From contig NZ_JBBOWX010000001.1 in assembly GCF_038007285.1 (NCBI RefSeq), positions 558,001 to 622,000 of the forward strand: 64,000 nt of DNA, written 5' to 3'. Positions 50,525-58,946 of this stretch are shown in pieces. The position numbers and the translations under genes were made by a program. Below the pieces are notes generated by a model that saw only the letters and a list, made by a program, of their open reading frames with translations, ran no database searches and had not been told where the DNA came from. Source of the DNA: Sporosarcina sp. FSL K6-3457 (GTDB taxonomy: Bacteria; Bacillota; Bacilli; Bacillales_A; Planococcaceae). Each line of letters begins with the position of its first letter. Position 1 is the first letter of the stretch.

Positions 50525-51700
50525 GTGTACGTACTGACAAACGGCCAACTTATTATGGAAGATCAAATTCTGCATCATCATGCTGTCGTTCTAGAAAATG
50601 ACCGTATCCTAGCAATCATCCCTGAGAAAGAAGTTGCAGCACTTCGTGATTACACAATCATCGATGCACAGGGCGGCTATATTTCTCCGGGATTCGTGGA
50701 CATCCATTCTGATTATATTGAGGGGATTATATCTCCAAGGCCTACAAGTTTAATGGATTTCAATATGGGCATTCGAGAAGCAGAAAGAATTCTAATCAGT
50801 CATGGGATTACAACTATGTTCCATTCTCTATCCATCTATAAAGATGATGGATTTTCACATAAACAGATTCGCAATCCGCAAAACGTCAACCGGCTTATTG
50901 ACGCCATCAATGAAACACATACAAGTGAGCATTTGATTCGCAACAGGATGCATGCGCGGTTTGAAATTGACAATATTGAGGCGGTAGACCGTTTTATACA
51001 AAACATTGAGGAAGGGAAAGTCCATCTCATATCCTTTATGGATCACACGCCAGGACAAGGGCAATACAGAAACTTGGAAATCTATCGCGAAACATTAAAA
51101 GGTTTCCGTTCTATGTCGAATGCAGAAGCGGATGTACTCATAGCTGAAAGCATTCATAAAGAGAAAATTACGCTGGATCAAATCAAAGAAATCGCCAAAA
51201 TCGCAATCGATAACAATATTGCGGTCGCTTCGCATGATGACGATGAAGTTGAGAAGCTATCGTTAGTCAGTAGTTATGGAACAACAATAAGTGAGTTCCC
51301 AACGACGATAGAGGTTGCACGTAAAGCAAAAGAAATGGGGTTGTGGACAATCGCTGGGGCACCGAATGTGTTGTTAGGCGGCTCCCATTCTGGGAATCTA
51401 TCGGCTGCTGAGGCAATTGAGGAACGGACAATTGATATTTTGTGTAGCGATTACTATCCTGCAGCTTTACTGCATTCTATTTTCAAACTAAGCGATGACT
51501 ATGGGCAAGATCTTCATGAAATGTTTCAGCTTGTCACGTTGAATCCTGCAAAAGCTGTGCGAATCGATGATGAAATCGGCTCCATTAAAGCAGGGAAAAA
51601 AGCGGATATTATCATTATCGAGAAGATGGATGATGGCTTTCCGGTTGTAACGGCCTCCATTGTAGACGGGAAATTAATAACAAGGACGATGTATCGATGA
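50525..51700 (+). CDS. phnM: Phosphonate triphosphate diphosphatase PhnM
   Basis: A 391-residue amidohydrolase that removes pyrophosphate from alpha-D-ribose 1-phosphonate 5-triphosphate. Metal motifs: PGFVDIHSDYIEG near residue 55, TTMFHSLS near 98, ASHDDD near 235 and CSDYYP near 316. Start is GTG 50525 with GGAG seven bases upstream. It overlaps the next gene by four bases (ATGA). The order K-M-acyltransferase-L differs from the enterobacterial order. Confidence 0.95.
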   Translation: MYVLTNGQLIMEDQILHHHAVVLENDRILAIIPEKEVAALRDYTIIDAQGGYISPGFVDIHSDYIEGIISPRPTSLMDFNMGIREAERILISHGITTMFHSLSIYKDDGFSHKQIRNPQNVNRLIDAINETHTSEHLIRNRMHARFEIDNIEAVDRFIQNIEEGKVHLISFMDHTPGQGQYRNLEIYRETLKGFRSMSNAEADVLIAESIHKEKITLDQIKEIAKIAIDNNIAVASHDDDEVEKLSLVSSYGTTISEFPTTIEVARKAKEMGLWTIAGAPNVLLGGSHSGNLSAAEAIEERTIDILCSDYYPAALLHSIFKLSDDYGQDLHEMFQLVTLNPAKAVRIDDEIGSIKAGKKADIIIIEKMDDGFPVVTASIVDGKLITRTMYR

Positions 51701-52353
51701 AAATGACAGAAGTATTATTATCCAAAGAGCCTACAATTCATGATTATGTACAGTTGAAAAATACCCATCTTGGCGAATTTACTGAGATTGGACTGTACAA
51801 TTTTATAGAAAACTCGGTAGTGGACGATTACTCGTATTCAGGTCAGTTTTGTTTCATCCAAAATGCACGAATTGGAAAGTTCTCCAATATTGCAGCAATG
51901 GTGCGAATTGGTCCGACCGATCATCCGTACGAAAGACCATCTCTCCATCATTTTACGTATCGTCAGAAAATGTATGGTTTTAGTGACCATGATGACCAGC
52001 CTTTTTTTGAGCACAGGGAAAGCCAAATTGCAACAATCGGACACGACACATGGATTGGTCATGGGGCCATTATTCAGTCAGGCGTGACAGTCGGAGATGG
52101 CGCAATTGTTGGTAGCGGAGCAATCGTTACGAAAGATGTGCCTCCATATGCAATCGTTGTCGGTGTTCCAGCAAAAATTATCAAATACCGTTTTTCCGAG
52201 GAAACGATTGAGGCGCTGCAACGCATCCAGTGGTGGGATTGGCCTTATGAAACAATAAAAGAGCGTGTGGATGACTTCCAGCATGATATTGAGAAGTTTG
52301 TAGAAAAGTTTGATGACAGGGGGAAATCGGATGTCGCAGCTACTGGAAGTTAA
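51697..52353 (+). CDS. Phn-operon hexapeptide-repeat acyltransferase
   Basis: A 218-residue left-handed beta-helix acetyltransferase. Hexapeptide repeats run through ARIGKFSNIAAMVRIG and ATIGHDTWIGHGAIIQSGVTVGDGAIVGSGAIVTKDV, with the catalytic-type His in DHPYERPSLHHF. Proteins of this phosphonate-operon branch occur widely with C-P lyase genes; PhnO, a GNAT enzyme, may play a comparable part in E. coli by acetylating aminoalkylphosphonates. Substrate unknown. It overlaps phnM and phnL. Confidence 0.88.
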   Translation: MKMTEVLLSKEPTIHDYVQLKNTHLGEFTEIGLYNFIENSVVDDYSYSGQFCFIQNARIGKFSNIAAMVRIGPTDHPYERPSLHHFTYRQKMYGFSDHDDQPFFEHRESQIATIGHDTWIGHGAIIQSGVTVGDGAIVGSGAIVTKDVPPYAIVVGVPAKIIKYRFSEETIEALQRIQWWDWPYETIKERVDDFQHDIEKFVEKFDDRGKSDVAATGS

Positions 52354-53026
52354 GGAATTGAGTAAGTCTTTTACAATTCATCATTTAAATAAAAGTATGC
52401 AGGCTGTTCGGAACATTGAGTTCTCCCTGAATGAAGGTCAGTTCATAGGCATTGTCGGTAAGAGCGGCAGTGGAAAATCGACCATTTTAAAAAGCATTTA
52501 TCGAACATATTTACCGGAGAAAGGATCTATTTTGTATAGCTCTGAAAAGTTTGGACTCGTCGATTTAGCGCAGCTATCTGAAAGAGATGTGTACTATTTG
52601 CGCAAGCATGAGATTGGCTATGTCTCACAGTTTTTGAATGTCATGCCACGAACGACGGCGCGTGAACTTGTGGAACAGTCCGTTATTGAAATGGGAAAGT
52701 CGCAAGAAGAGGCGCGTCAGGCCGCTATAGAAGCGCTGGCACATTTCGAATTGGATCCTGAGCTGTGGGATAGTTACCCGAATACATTTTCAGGTGGGCA
52801 GAAATTACGCTTAAATATTGCGTGTGCAATTGTGAAAAAGCCACGTTTATTACTGTTGGATGAGCCGACAGCAAGCTTGGACGACGCTTCCAAGTTGAAA
52901 GTCCGTGAAATGCTTGAACGATTAAAAATGGATGGAACAACACTGATTGGGATTTTTCATGACTTGGAGTTCATGGATGGATTATGTGACAAAGTGTATG
53001 ATTTGCAGGGTAAAAAGGTCATTTGA
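52331..53026 (+). CDS. phnL: C-P lyase ABC-type ATPase PhnL
   Basis: About 231 residues, an ABC ATPase with Walker A GKSGSGKST, signature FSGGQKLRLNIACAI and Walker B LLLLDEPTASLD. PhnL acts with PhnG, PhnH and PhnI in the ATP-dependent phosphonate transfer and stacks on PhnK. ATG 52331 follows AGGGGGAAA; a frame from 52310 adds seven residues without a better site. Overlaps the acyltransferase gene by 23 bases and precedes the PHP gene by 16 bases. Confidence 0.93.
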   Translation: MSQLLEVKELSKSFTIHHLNKSMQAVRNIEFSLNEGQFIGIVGKSGSGKSTILKSIYRTYLPEKGSILYSSEKFGLVDLAQLSERDVYYLRKHEIGYVSQFLNVMPRTTARELVEQSVIEMGKSQEEARQAAIEALAHFELDPELWDSYPNTFSGGQKLRLNIACAIVKKPRLLLLDEPTASLDDASKLKVREMLERLKMDGTTLIGIFHDLEFMDGLCDKVYDLQGKKVI

Positions 53027-53042
53027 AAAGGAAGGGATTCAC

Positions 53043-53861
53043 ATGAAGGCTGACTTACATGTTCACTCTCATTATTCAGATGGGTCCTCCTCAGTGGGGG
53101 AGTTGATGGAAATGGCTTCAAAGAGGGGCATCACCCATTTAAGCCTAGTAGATCACGATACAATCGATGGCATTCAAGCTGCTCAACTAGAAGGGGAGAA
53201 ACATGGCATTACAATTGTCCCTGGCATTGAAATTTCTGCCTATGATTTTACAAGGAATCGGAAAGTGCATATTCTCGGCTATCTGTTTGATGAAGAAGCA
53301 ACACATATTCAGGCACTGTGCAATCCGTTGTTAAAAAGAAGACATGAAAATTCCCTTTGGCAAATTGAACAACTACAAAAAAATAACTATGACATTCGGT
53401 TTGAAGATGTTGCGAAAAAAGCGATGACGTCAGGCACTATTTACAAACAACATATTATGCATTGCTTACTCGATCATCATTTTACAACGCCGCTTTATCA
53501 AGAACTTTATCGAACACTATTTAAAGGACAGGGTATTTGTGCAAGGGATATCGAATATGTGGATGCAGTTGCAGCAGTCAAAGCCATCAAAGCGGACAAT
53601 GGTTATGCTGTGCTTGCTCACCCTGGGCAACTCGATTCATATGATTTGATTCCAGAGCTTGTGAAAAATGGACTTGATGGTCTTGAACGTGACCATTTTG
53701 ACCATTCAACAGAAGATAGAAAAAGAGTGGAGCAGTTTGCAGATGAGTATGGCCTATTTTTAACAGGTGGAAGCGATTTTCATGGAGATTATGGCAAGCC
53801 GATTATGATGGGGGATCTTGTCAGTCCCACTGAACTTCTTGAAGCTGTTCTCGCAAAATGA
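53043..53861 (+). CDS. PHP-family phosphoesterase (PhnPP-like)
   Basis: About 272 residues with a full PHP metal site: DLHVHSHYSDGS at residues 4-15, LVDHDTI near 38, EIS near 64, VLAHPG near 193 and GGSDFHG near 242. In C-P lyase loci that lack the beta-lactamase-fold PhnP, a PHP enzyme (PhnPP) opens the 5-phosphoribosyl 1,2-cyclic phosphate made by PhnJ. No phnP is present here, so that role fits. ATG 53043 follows AAGGAAGGG; a longer frame reaching back into phnL is not favoured. Confidence 0.88.
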   Translation: MKADLHVHSHYSDGSSSVGELMEMASKRGITHLSLVDHDTIDGIQAAQLEGEKHGITIVPGIEISAYDFTRNRKVHILGYLFDEEATHIQALCNPLLKRRHENSLWQIEQLQKNNYDIRFEDVAKKAMTSGTIYKQHIMHCLLDHHFTTPLYQELYRTLFKGQGICARDIEYVDAVAAVKAIKADNGYAVLAHPGQLDSYDLIPELVKNGLDGLERDHFDHSTEDRKRVEQFADEYGLFLTGGSDFHGDYGKPIMMGDLVSPTELLEAVLAK

Positions 53862-54048
53862 ATATAAAGATTATGTGAAGATACTGTAAATAATAGGATT
53901 TTAAAACTTAGTTATGTTCAAATAGTAAGTGTAGATGATTTTGACGAAAGGATGGGTGTGTAAAATGTGAAGAGCCATACATCTTCAGAATGAATCACCT
54001 GGGCTAAGAAAACCATCAACTAAACTACTCAATCAAAAGGAGAAAATC

Positions 54049-55074
54049 ATGAAAAAAAACCTATTATCATTTCTAACAATTCTTTTCCTTGTGACAGTTT
54101 TGGCAGCTTGCTCTTCAAGTAGTGCGAATTCGAATGATCAATTGACGATGGTTTGGTATCCAAATGAGTCTGGAAATGATTTGAAATCGGCTCGTGATGA
54201 AATTGGGAAAGTAATTGAAGAGGTTACAGGTAAAAAAGTAGAGCATAAATTGACAACGGATTATGCTGTTGCAATTGAAACGATTGCCAATGGCAACGCT
54301 CAACTTGCATTCATGGGAGCACAAGGATATATCGAAGCAAAAAATAAAAATAATAGCATTGAGCCCCTCATTGTACCGAGCGGTAAATCAGGTACGATTG
54401 ATGATGCGGTTTACTATAGTTGGTTAGCTGTGAAAAAAGCAGATGCAGAAAATTATAAAGCGAGCGGTGAATTCGCGATTGACAATATCGTCGATTCCAA
54501 ATTCTCGTTTGTATCAAGTAGTTCGACATCAGGATTTAAAGTACCGTCTAGTGATATCGTTTCGTATTTCACGAAAGAGGATAAATGGAAAGATTTGACG
54601 GCGGAAGATTTAATGGAAGGTGGACCATTTTTTAAAGAAGTATTATATGGCGACTCACACCAAGGATCAGCAGTTAACTTGTTAAGCGGACGCGCAGATG
54701 TAGCTGCATTTTGTGATACATGTGTTGGCAATTATATTGAAATTGCCGAAGGGGAAGCAAACAAAAAAGGTTCTATCTATAAAGTGAAAGCTGACGCTGC
54801 CGAGCCATTCAATACTGTCCCTGGAGAAGAATTTACATTGATCAATGTGACGCCGGTATTAAATGCACCGTTTGCTGCAAATAAGGATAGCTTAAGCGAC
54901 GAAGATTTCAAGAAAATTCAAGAGCTATTGACTTCTGATGACATTTCAAACAATGAAAAGATTTTTGTTCCTGCAGATTCTGAAGCATCTGGCCTTTTCA
55001 CAAAATCAGCAGATGAAAAGTTCGTAATCGTAGAGGATTCTTGGTTTAATCCAATTCGTGAACTGTCGAAATAA
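54049..55074 (+). CDS. phnD: Phosphonate ABC transporter binding lipoprotein PhnD
   Basis: A 341-residue lipoprotein with lipobox LAAC (C21) and a PhnD/PtxB-type domain: LTMVWYPNESGNDLKSAR, AQLAFMGAQGYIEAK, FVSSSSTSGFKVPS, GSAVNLLSGRADVAAF. It captures phosphonate (or phosphite/phosphate ester) outside the cell for PhnC and the two PhnE permeases. AAAAGGAG precedes the ATG. The 187 bases before it (53862-54048) carry no gene and perhaps a separate promoter (TTGACG at 53941, TAAAAT at 53961, spacing short). Confidence 0.95.
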   Translation: MKKNLLSFLTILFLVTVLAACSSSSANSNDQLTMVWYPNESGNDLKSARDEIGKVIEEVTGKKVEHKLTTDYAVAIETIANGNAQLAFMGAQGYIEAKNKNNSIEPLIVPSGKSGTIDDAVYYSWLAVKKADAENYKASGEFAIDNIVDSKFSFVSSSSTSGFKVPSSDIVSYFTKEDKWKDLTAEDLMEGGPFFKEVLYGDSHQGSAVNLLSGRADVAAFCDTCVGNYIEIAEGEANKKGSIYKVKADAAEPFNTVPGEEFTLINVTPVLNAPFAANKDSLSDEDFKKIQELLTSDDISNNEKIFVPADSEASGLFTKSADEKFVIVEDSWFNPIRELSK

Positions 55075-55090
55075 GTAGATAGTTGATAGA

Positions 55091-55133
55091 AAAGCATGTA
55101 CCAGAATGTATCCAATTTCTTGGTACATGCTTT
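55091..55133 (+). terminator. Hairpin after phnD
   Basis: A perfect 13-bp stem (55091-55103 with 55121-55133) ending in CTTTATT. Weak T-run; it may attenuate read-through from phnD to phnC or stabilise the phnD message. Confidence 0.55.
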
Positions 55134-55261
55134 ATTAATGAGGAATGAAGTCCAATTCCTCATTAATAAAGCCTCCGGCGGATGTCACAGATTTTGAAAG
55201 GAGTCAATCGAGCAAGCTCGATTCAAAATCTGGACGCAATTACGCCAAGGCGTAATTGATT
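55134..55261 (+). repeat. Hairpin repeat family A, copy between phnD and phnC
   Basis: A 13-bp hairpin (55134-55146 with 55155-55167), then CTCCGGCGGATGTCACAG, stem AGATTTTGAA/TTCAAAATCT, AAAGGAG, inner hairpin AATCGAGC/GCTCGATT, and tail hairpin CAATTACGCC/GGCGTAATTG. This is the most complete and least altered copy. It lies in sense direction inside the transport operon. Confidence 0.85.
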
Positions 55262-55305
55262 CTTTATAATTAACTGCCAAATATCGATACAAGGAGTTTT
55301 TAAAA

Positions 55306-56070
55306 ATGGCTTTGTTACAAGTTCAAAATCTCTCCAAACGATATGAAAAGGATAAGCGAGTTTTATCGGAAATTAATATGGAAGTGAATGAAGGCGAGTT
55401 TGTCTCCATTATCGGTCCATCCGGTGCTGGGAAGTCTACGTTTCTCCGATGCATTAATCGGATGATTGATACATCGGAGGGAGAAATTCATTTTGACGAT
55501 GTCAATGTCATGGCATTATCAAAAAAAGAATTGCGCAAACATCGAACAAAAATCGGGATGATTTTCCAACATTATAATTTAGTGTCCCGCTTAACGGTCA
55601 TTGAAAATGTATTGCACGGCCGATTTGGCTATAAATCGACACTCCAAGGTGTTTTGGGTCGTTTTACGGAGGAAGAAAAATTACAGGCATTTAGCCTGCT
55701 CAAAAAGCTTGGGATGGAAGAACATGCTTATAAAAGATGTGACCAATTGAGTGGGGGACAGAAACAGCGTGTGGGTATTGCACGAGCGCTGATTCAGTCA
55801 CCGAAACTACTACTATGTGATGAACCTATCGCCTCACTAGATCCCAATGCCTCCAAGGTGATTATGGATCATTTACAAACAATCTCCAAAGAGCTGAATA
55901 TCACTTGTATTGTCAATCTACATCAAGTGGATGTGGCAAAAAAGTATTCAGATCGGATTATTGGATTGAATAATGGTCAGGTCGTATACGATGGAACCTC
56001 CAAAGAGTTGACAACGGCTGCCATTCACACAATTTATGGATCCGAAGCTGGAGATCTCATTATGGAGTAG
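55306..56070 (+). CDS. phnC: Phosphonate ABC transporter ATPase PhnC
   Basis: A 254-residue ATPase: Walker A GPSGAGKST, Q-loop MIFQHYNLV, signature LSGGQKQRVGIARAL, Walker B LLLCDEPIASLDP, switch NLHQVDVA. The RFGYKSTLQGVLGRF segment is typical of PhnC. It energises uptake through PhnE. CAAGGAG precedes the ATG by 8-9 bases. It is separated from phnD by 231 bases holding hairpins and a repeat. Confidence 0.95.
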   Translation: MALLQVQNLSKRYEKDKRVLSEINMEVNEGEFVSIIGPSGAGKSTFLRCINRMIDTSEGEIHFDDVNVMALSKKELRKHRTKIGMIFQHYNLVSRLTVIENVLHGRFGYKSTLQGVLGRFTEEEKLQAFSLLKKLGMEEHAYKRCDQLSGGQKQRVGIARALIQSPKLLLCDEPIASLDPNASKVIMDHLQTISKELNITCIVNLHQVDVAKKYSDRIIGLNNGQVVYDGTSKELTTAAIHTIYGSEAGDLIME

Positions 56071-56081
56071 GAGGCAAGTTT

Positions 56082-56867
56082 GTGGATATTACGATTTTCA
56101 AAAAAAAGAAACAGCGTATGACTATTTTCTTTGTCATTGTTATCGGAATTACACTAATCTCGGCAAGGATTACGGATTTCAACTTTGTACACGGTATACA
56201 AACGTTGCCGAAAGCCTTTAGTTGGATTGTGTCGAACCTATTTATCACTGAACAGTCGCTGACAAAAATGCCTTCCATTATGGATAAATTAATAGAAACT
56301 ATTTTTCTTTCTATTACGGCGACAACAACCGCCAGTGTATTGGCTTTACTATTGGCATTAATGGGATCGAACACAACGAAGATTAATCATTTTTTCGGAT
56401 CATTGAGTAGAATCATTGCATCTGTTTATCGTAATATACCAATCGTTGCATGGGCGCTAATTCTACTTTTATCATTCGGTCAAAGTGCGTTGACGGGGTA
56501 TTTTGCTTTGTTTCTGGCGACGTTCGGCTTTTTGACTCGGGCGTTCATTGAAACGATCGATGAAACGAGTAGCAGTTCAGTAGAGGCGTTGCGTGCAACT
56601 GGAGCGACTTATTTCCAAGTGGTGGCGAAAGCGGTCATTCCAGAGTGCTTCCCGCAGATGATCAGTTGGGTGTTGTATATGATTGAAACGAATATTAGAA
56701 GCTCAACACTCGTTGGTATTTTGACAGGAACGGGGATTGGGTTTGCGTTCGATCTGTATTATAAAAGTATGAATTATAACGTCGTTGCCCTGATTACAAT
56801 CAGTATTGTCATAGTAGTCATTGGGATCGAGCTCCTATCCAATTATGTGAGGAGGATTATTTTGTAA
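56082..56867 (+). CDS. phnE: Phosphonate ABC transporter permease PhnE (first)
   Basis: A 261-residue permease with about six helices and the PhnE-type EAA region SSSVEALRATGATYFQVVAKAVIPE near residue 165. Start is GTG 56082 with GGAGG seven bases upstream. It overlaps the second PhnE by one base (TAATG), so the two likely form a heterodimer, as in several Bacillales. Confidence 0.94.
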   Translation: MDITIFKKKKQRMTIFFVIVIGITLISARITDFNFVHGIQTLPKAFSWIVSNLFITEQSLTKMPSIMDKLIETIFLSITATTTASVLALLLALMGSNTTKINHFFGSLSRIIASVYRNIPIVAWALILLLSFGQSALTGYFALFLATFGFLTRAFIETIDETSSSSVEALRATGATYFQVVAKAVIPECFPQMISWVLYMIETNIRSSTLVGILTGTGIGFAFDLYYKSMNYNVVALITISIVIVVIGIELLSNYVRRIIL

Positions 56868-57730
56868 TGACCGTAGCTAAAAGTGACCTGATTTTTGATT
56901 TGAAGAGAAATCATGCAGGGAAAATTAAAATTAAAGCTTGGAATAAGGCACAGGTAGTGACGATGGGCACGTTTGTCATGCTTCTGATTTTAACAGTCTA
57001 TGGATTTCTGACTTTCGATTACAAAGAACTTTCATTAATTGAAGCTATACCAGCAACGCTTCATAATTTGAAAGTCATGTTTTTACAGCCCGTACTCAGT
57101 CATTTTTCTTTAGGAGAGGCTGTTTTTCAAATAAGCTTAACGATAGGACTAGCTGTTTTATCGACCATTCTGGGTGCTGTACTCTCTTTGGTTATCGCTC
57201 TGTTCGCTGCTAAAAATTTATCGACGAAGGCTGTTTCAAATACGATTATCGTAGTGGTAGCATTTGTTCGTGCAGTGCCAACAGTATTATGGGTATTGAT
57301 TTTTGCGATTGCCGCTGGACTTGGAAGCGAGGCAGCAATCATTGGCATGATTCTGCATACCGTAGCGTTTTTAGTAAAAGCATATGCGGAGTCATTTGAG
57401 GAATTAGACGATGGTATTTTGGAGGCGTTGCGAGCAAGTGGCGCGAATTGGTGGCATATTGTCACGCATGCCGTGATTCCTTCCACAGCCTCGTCCTTAT
57501 TGTCTTGGACGTTTTTACGTTTTGAAACAAATTTCACGGTAGCAGTTGCAATGGGAGCTGCTGCAGGGGCGGGTGGAATTGGTTTTGAATTGTTCATGGC
57601 TTCAGGTTTTTACTTTGACCTGCGTGAAGTTGGGTTTATTACGTACGTGATATTGTTGGTGGCAATTGGACTCGAATTATTATCTACTCGATTGAAAACT
57701 CGCTATTTGAGCAGTTCGTCTGTGAAATAA
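56867..57730 (+). CDS. phnE: Phosphonate ABC transporter permease PhnE (second)
   Basis: A 287-residue permease, a paralogue of the preceding gene, with about six helices, a longer cytoplasmic N terminus and the EAA region DDGILEALRASGANWWHIVTHAVIP near residue 185. It completes the PhnCDE importer. A HAD phosphatase gene follows 30 bases later without a terminator, so it may be co-transcribed. Confidence 0.94.
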   Translation: MTVAKSDLIFDLKRNHAGKIKIKAWNKAQVVTMGTFVMLLILTVYGFLTFDYKELSLIEAIPATLHNLKVMFLQPVLSHFSLGEAVFQISLTIGLAVLSTILGAVLSLVIALFAAKNLSTKAVSNTIIVVVAFVRAVPTVLWVLIFAIAAGLGSEAAIIGMILHTVAFLVKAYAESFEELDDGILEALRASGANWWHIVTHAVIPSTASSLLSWTFLRFETNFTVAVAMGAAAGAGGIGFELFMASGFYFDLREVGFITYVILLVAIGLELLSTRLKTRYLSSSSVK

Positions 57731-57760
57731 TGGGAGGAATTTGGTTAGGGGGAATGACTG

Positions 57761-58564
57761 ATGGAGAAAAAAGTTGTCTTTTTTGACTTAGACGGAACAT
57801 TGCTGAATGAAAATAAGGTCGTATTGGAGTCATCGAAAAAAGCAATTCGCGCTTTGCAGGACAAGGGTATCTACACGGCGATTTCGACAGGGCGTTCGCC
57901 TCTAATGTTTGATTGGCTTCTTGAAGAGCTGAATATCTCTTCCTACGTGTCGATGAATGGGCAGCATGTTATTTTTGAAGGGGAAGAAATTTATGCGAAT
58001 CCAATGGATCCTGACATGATTCATGATTTGTCGACAATCGCCCAAAGAAACGGAGATGGACTCGCATATTCTAATCATCAAATGATAAAAGTAAATGCAG
58101 AGATGCACCCATTTATCTATCCGAGCTATGAAGGTTTGCGACTCGATTATCCATTGGTGGAAATGGACTTTTATAAACACTCGCCTGTATATCAAGTCCA
58201 GCTCTATTGTGAACGTAAGGATACGCAAATGTATATACAGCGCTACGCAGATTATACGTTCATTGATTGGGGAGATTATGGATCCGACGTACTGCCGAAG
58301 GGATCCTCTAAAGCGGTAGGTGTTCAAAAAATGCTGGAAAAGTTAGGGGTTCAGAAAGAGAATAGTTATGCCTTTGGCGATGGAACAAACGATTTTGAAA
58401 TGCTGGCTTTTGTGGGAACGGGAATTGCGATGGAAAATGCAGTTCCAGAGCTAAAAGCGCAAGCTGATTTTGTGACAACTTCCTGTTCTGAAGATGGTAT
58501 TTTAAACGGTTTGGTTAGTGTAGGCTTGTTGGAATCAAATATCTTCGAGAATGCATATAGTTAA
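57761..58564 (+). CDS. HAD-superfamily hydrolase, Cof type
   Basis: A 267-residue cytoplasmic phosphatase of the Cof/YkrA branch. Motif I is FFDLDGTLL (nucleophile and acid Asp), motif II is ISTGRS, motif III is the Lys in LPKGSSKA, and motif IV is FGDGTNDFEML. These enzymes dephosphorylate sugar phosphates, nucleotides or PLP. As the last gene of the phn locus it could act on a phosphorylated intermediate, but Cof enzymes are promiscuous and the link is only positional. Confidence 0.9.
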   Translation: MEKKVVFFDLDGTLLNENKVVLESSKKAIRALQDKGIYTAISTGRSPLMFDWLLEELNISSYVSMNGQHVIFEGEEIYANPMDPDMIHDLSTIAQRNGDGLAYSNHQMIKVNAEMHPFIYPSYEGLRLDYPLVEMDFYKHSPVYQVQLYCERKDTQMYIQRYADYTFIDWGDYGSDVLPKGSSKAVGVQKMLEKLGVQKENSYAFGDGTNDFEMLAFVGTGIAMENAVPELKAQADFVTTSCSEDGILNGLVSVGLLESNIFENAYS

Positions 58565-58614
58565 CCGTATCCACGAGCTTTTTTGAATGAATGCAAAGTG
58601 ATAAATAACAATGA

Positions 58615-58660
58615 ACCAGTCATCATCCATTGGATTAATGGATGATGACTGGTGTTTATC
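58615..58660 (+). terminator. Terminator closing the phn locus
   Basis: A perfect 17-bp stem (58615-58631 with 58637-58653), five-base loop, then GTTTATC. The T-run is short but the stem is long. Confidence 0.75.
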
Positions 58661-58750
58661 AATCGCGCCTCAGCGTGATTGCGTCCAGATTTTGAATTGC
58701 GCTTGCGCAATTAACTCCTTTCAAAATCTGTGACATCCGCCGGAGGCTTA
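58660..58750 (-). repeat. Hairpin repeat family A, inverted copy
   Basis: On the minus strand: CTCCGGCGGATGTCACAG, stem AGATTTTGAA/TTCAAAATCT, AAAGGAG, inner hairpin AATTGCGC/GCGCAATT (different bases but same pairing as AATCGAGC/GCTCGATT), tail CAATCACGC/GCGCGATTG. It lies between the HAD gene and the DoxX gene. The 382-base gap 58565-58946 otherwise holds the terminator and a family B repeat. Confidence 0.85.
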
Positions 58751-58800
58751 ACTTGATTCAGCAGGGGCTTGGACCTCCTCTGAATTTGAATACATATTTA

Positions 58801-58843
58801 ACATTCATCCTACCACTTATGGAAGTGGAGAACTTATGCTGAA
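58801..58843 (-). repeat. Repeat family B, inverted copy
   Basis: On the minus strand TTCAGCATAAGTTCTCCACTTCC then AAGTGG, resembling TTCAGCAGAAGACTCCCACCTCC at 45229. The hairpin CCACTT/AAGTGG is kept. Confidence 0.5.
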
Positions 58844-58946
58844 ACAAGTTAAAAGATTCACGAGAATGTAACTATTGGAATGTGAAAAGTGCTAGATTTA
58901 CAGGGAAAATATACTATAATAAGAGAAAAGAGAGAAGGAGAGATTT

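Noticed and set aside
53881..53966. A second Pho box and promoter before phnD
   Set aside because: TTAAAA (53901) and TTATGT (53912) are 11 bases apart but poor matches; TTGACG and TAAAAT are only 14 bases apart. Not strong enough to annotate.
57127..57597. A 156-codon open frame on the minus strand
   Set aside because: It lies wholly within the second phnE, whose membrane-helix codons explain the open antisense frame; no ribosome site or recognisable protein.
57902..58327. A 141-codon minus-strand open frame inside the HAD phosphatase gene
   Set aside because: Shadow of a well-supported gene with all four HAD motifs; no start context of its own.
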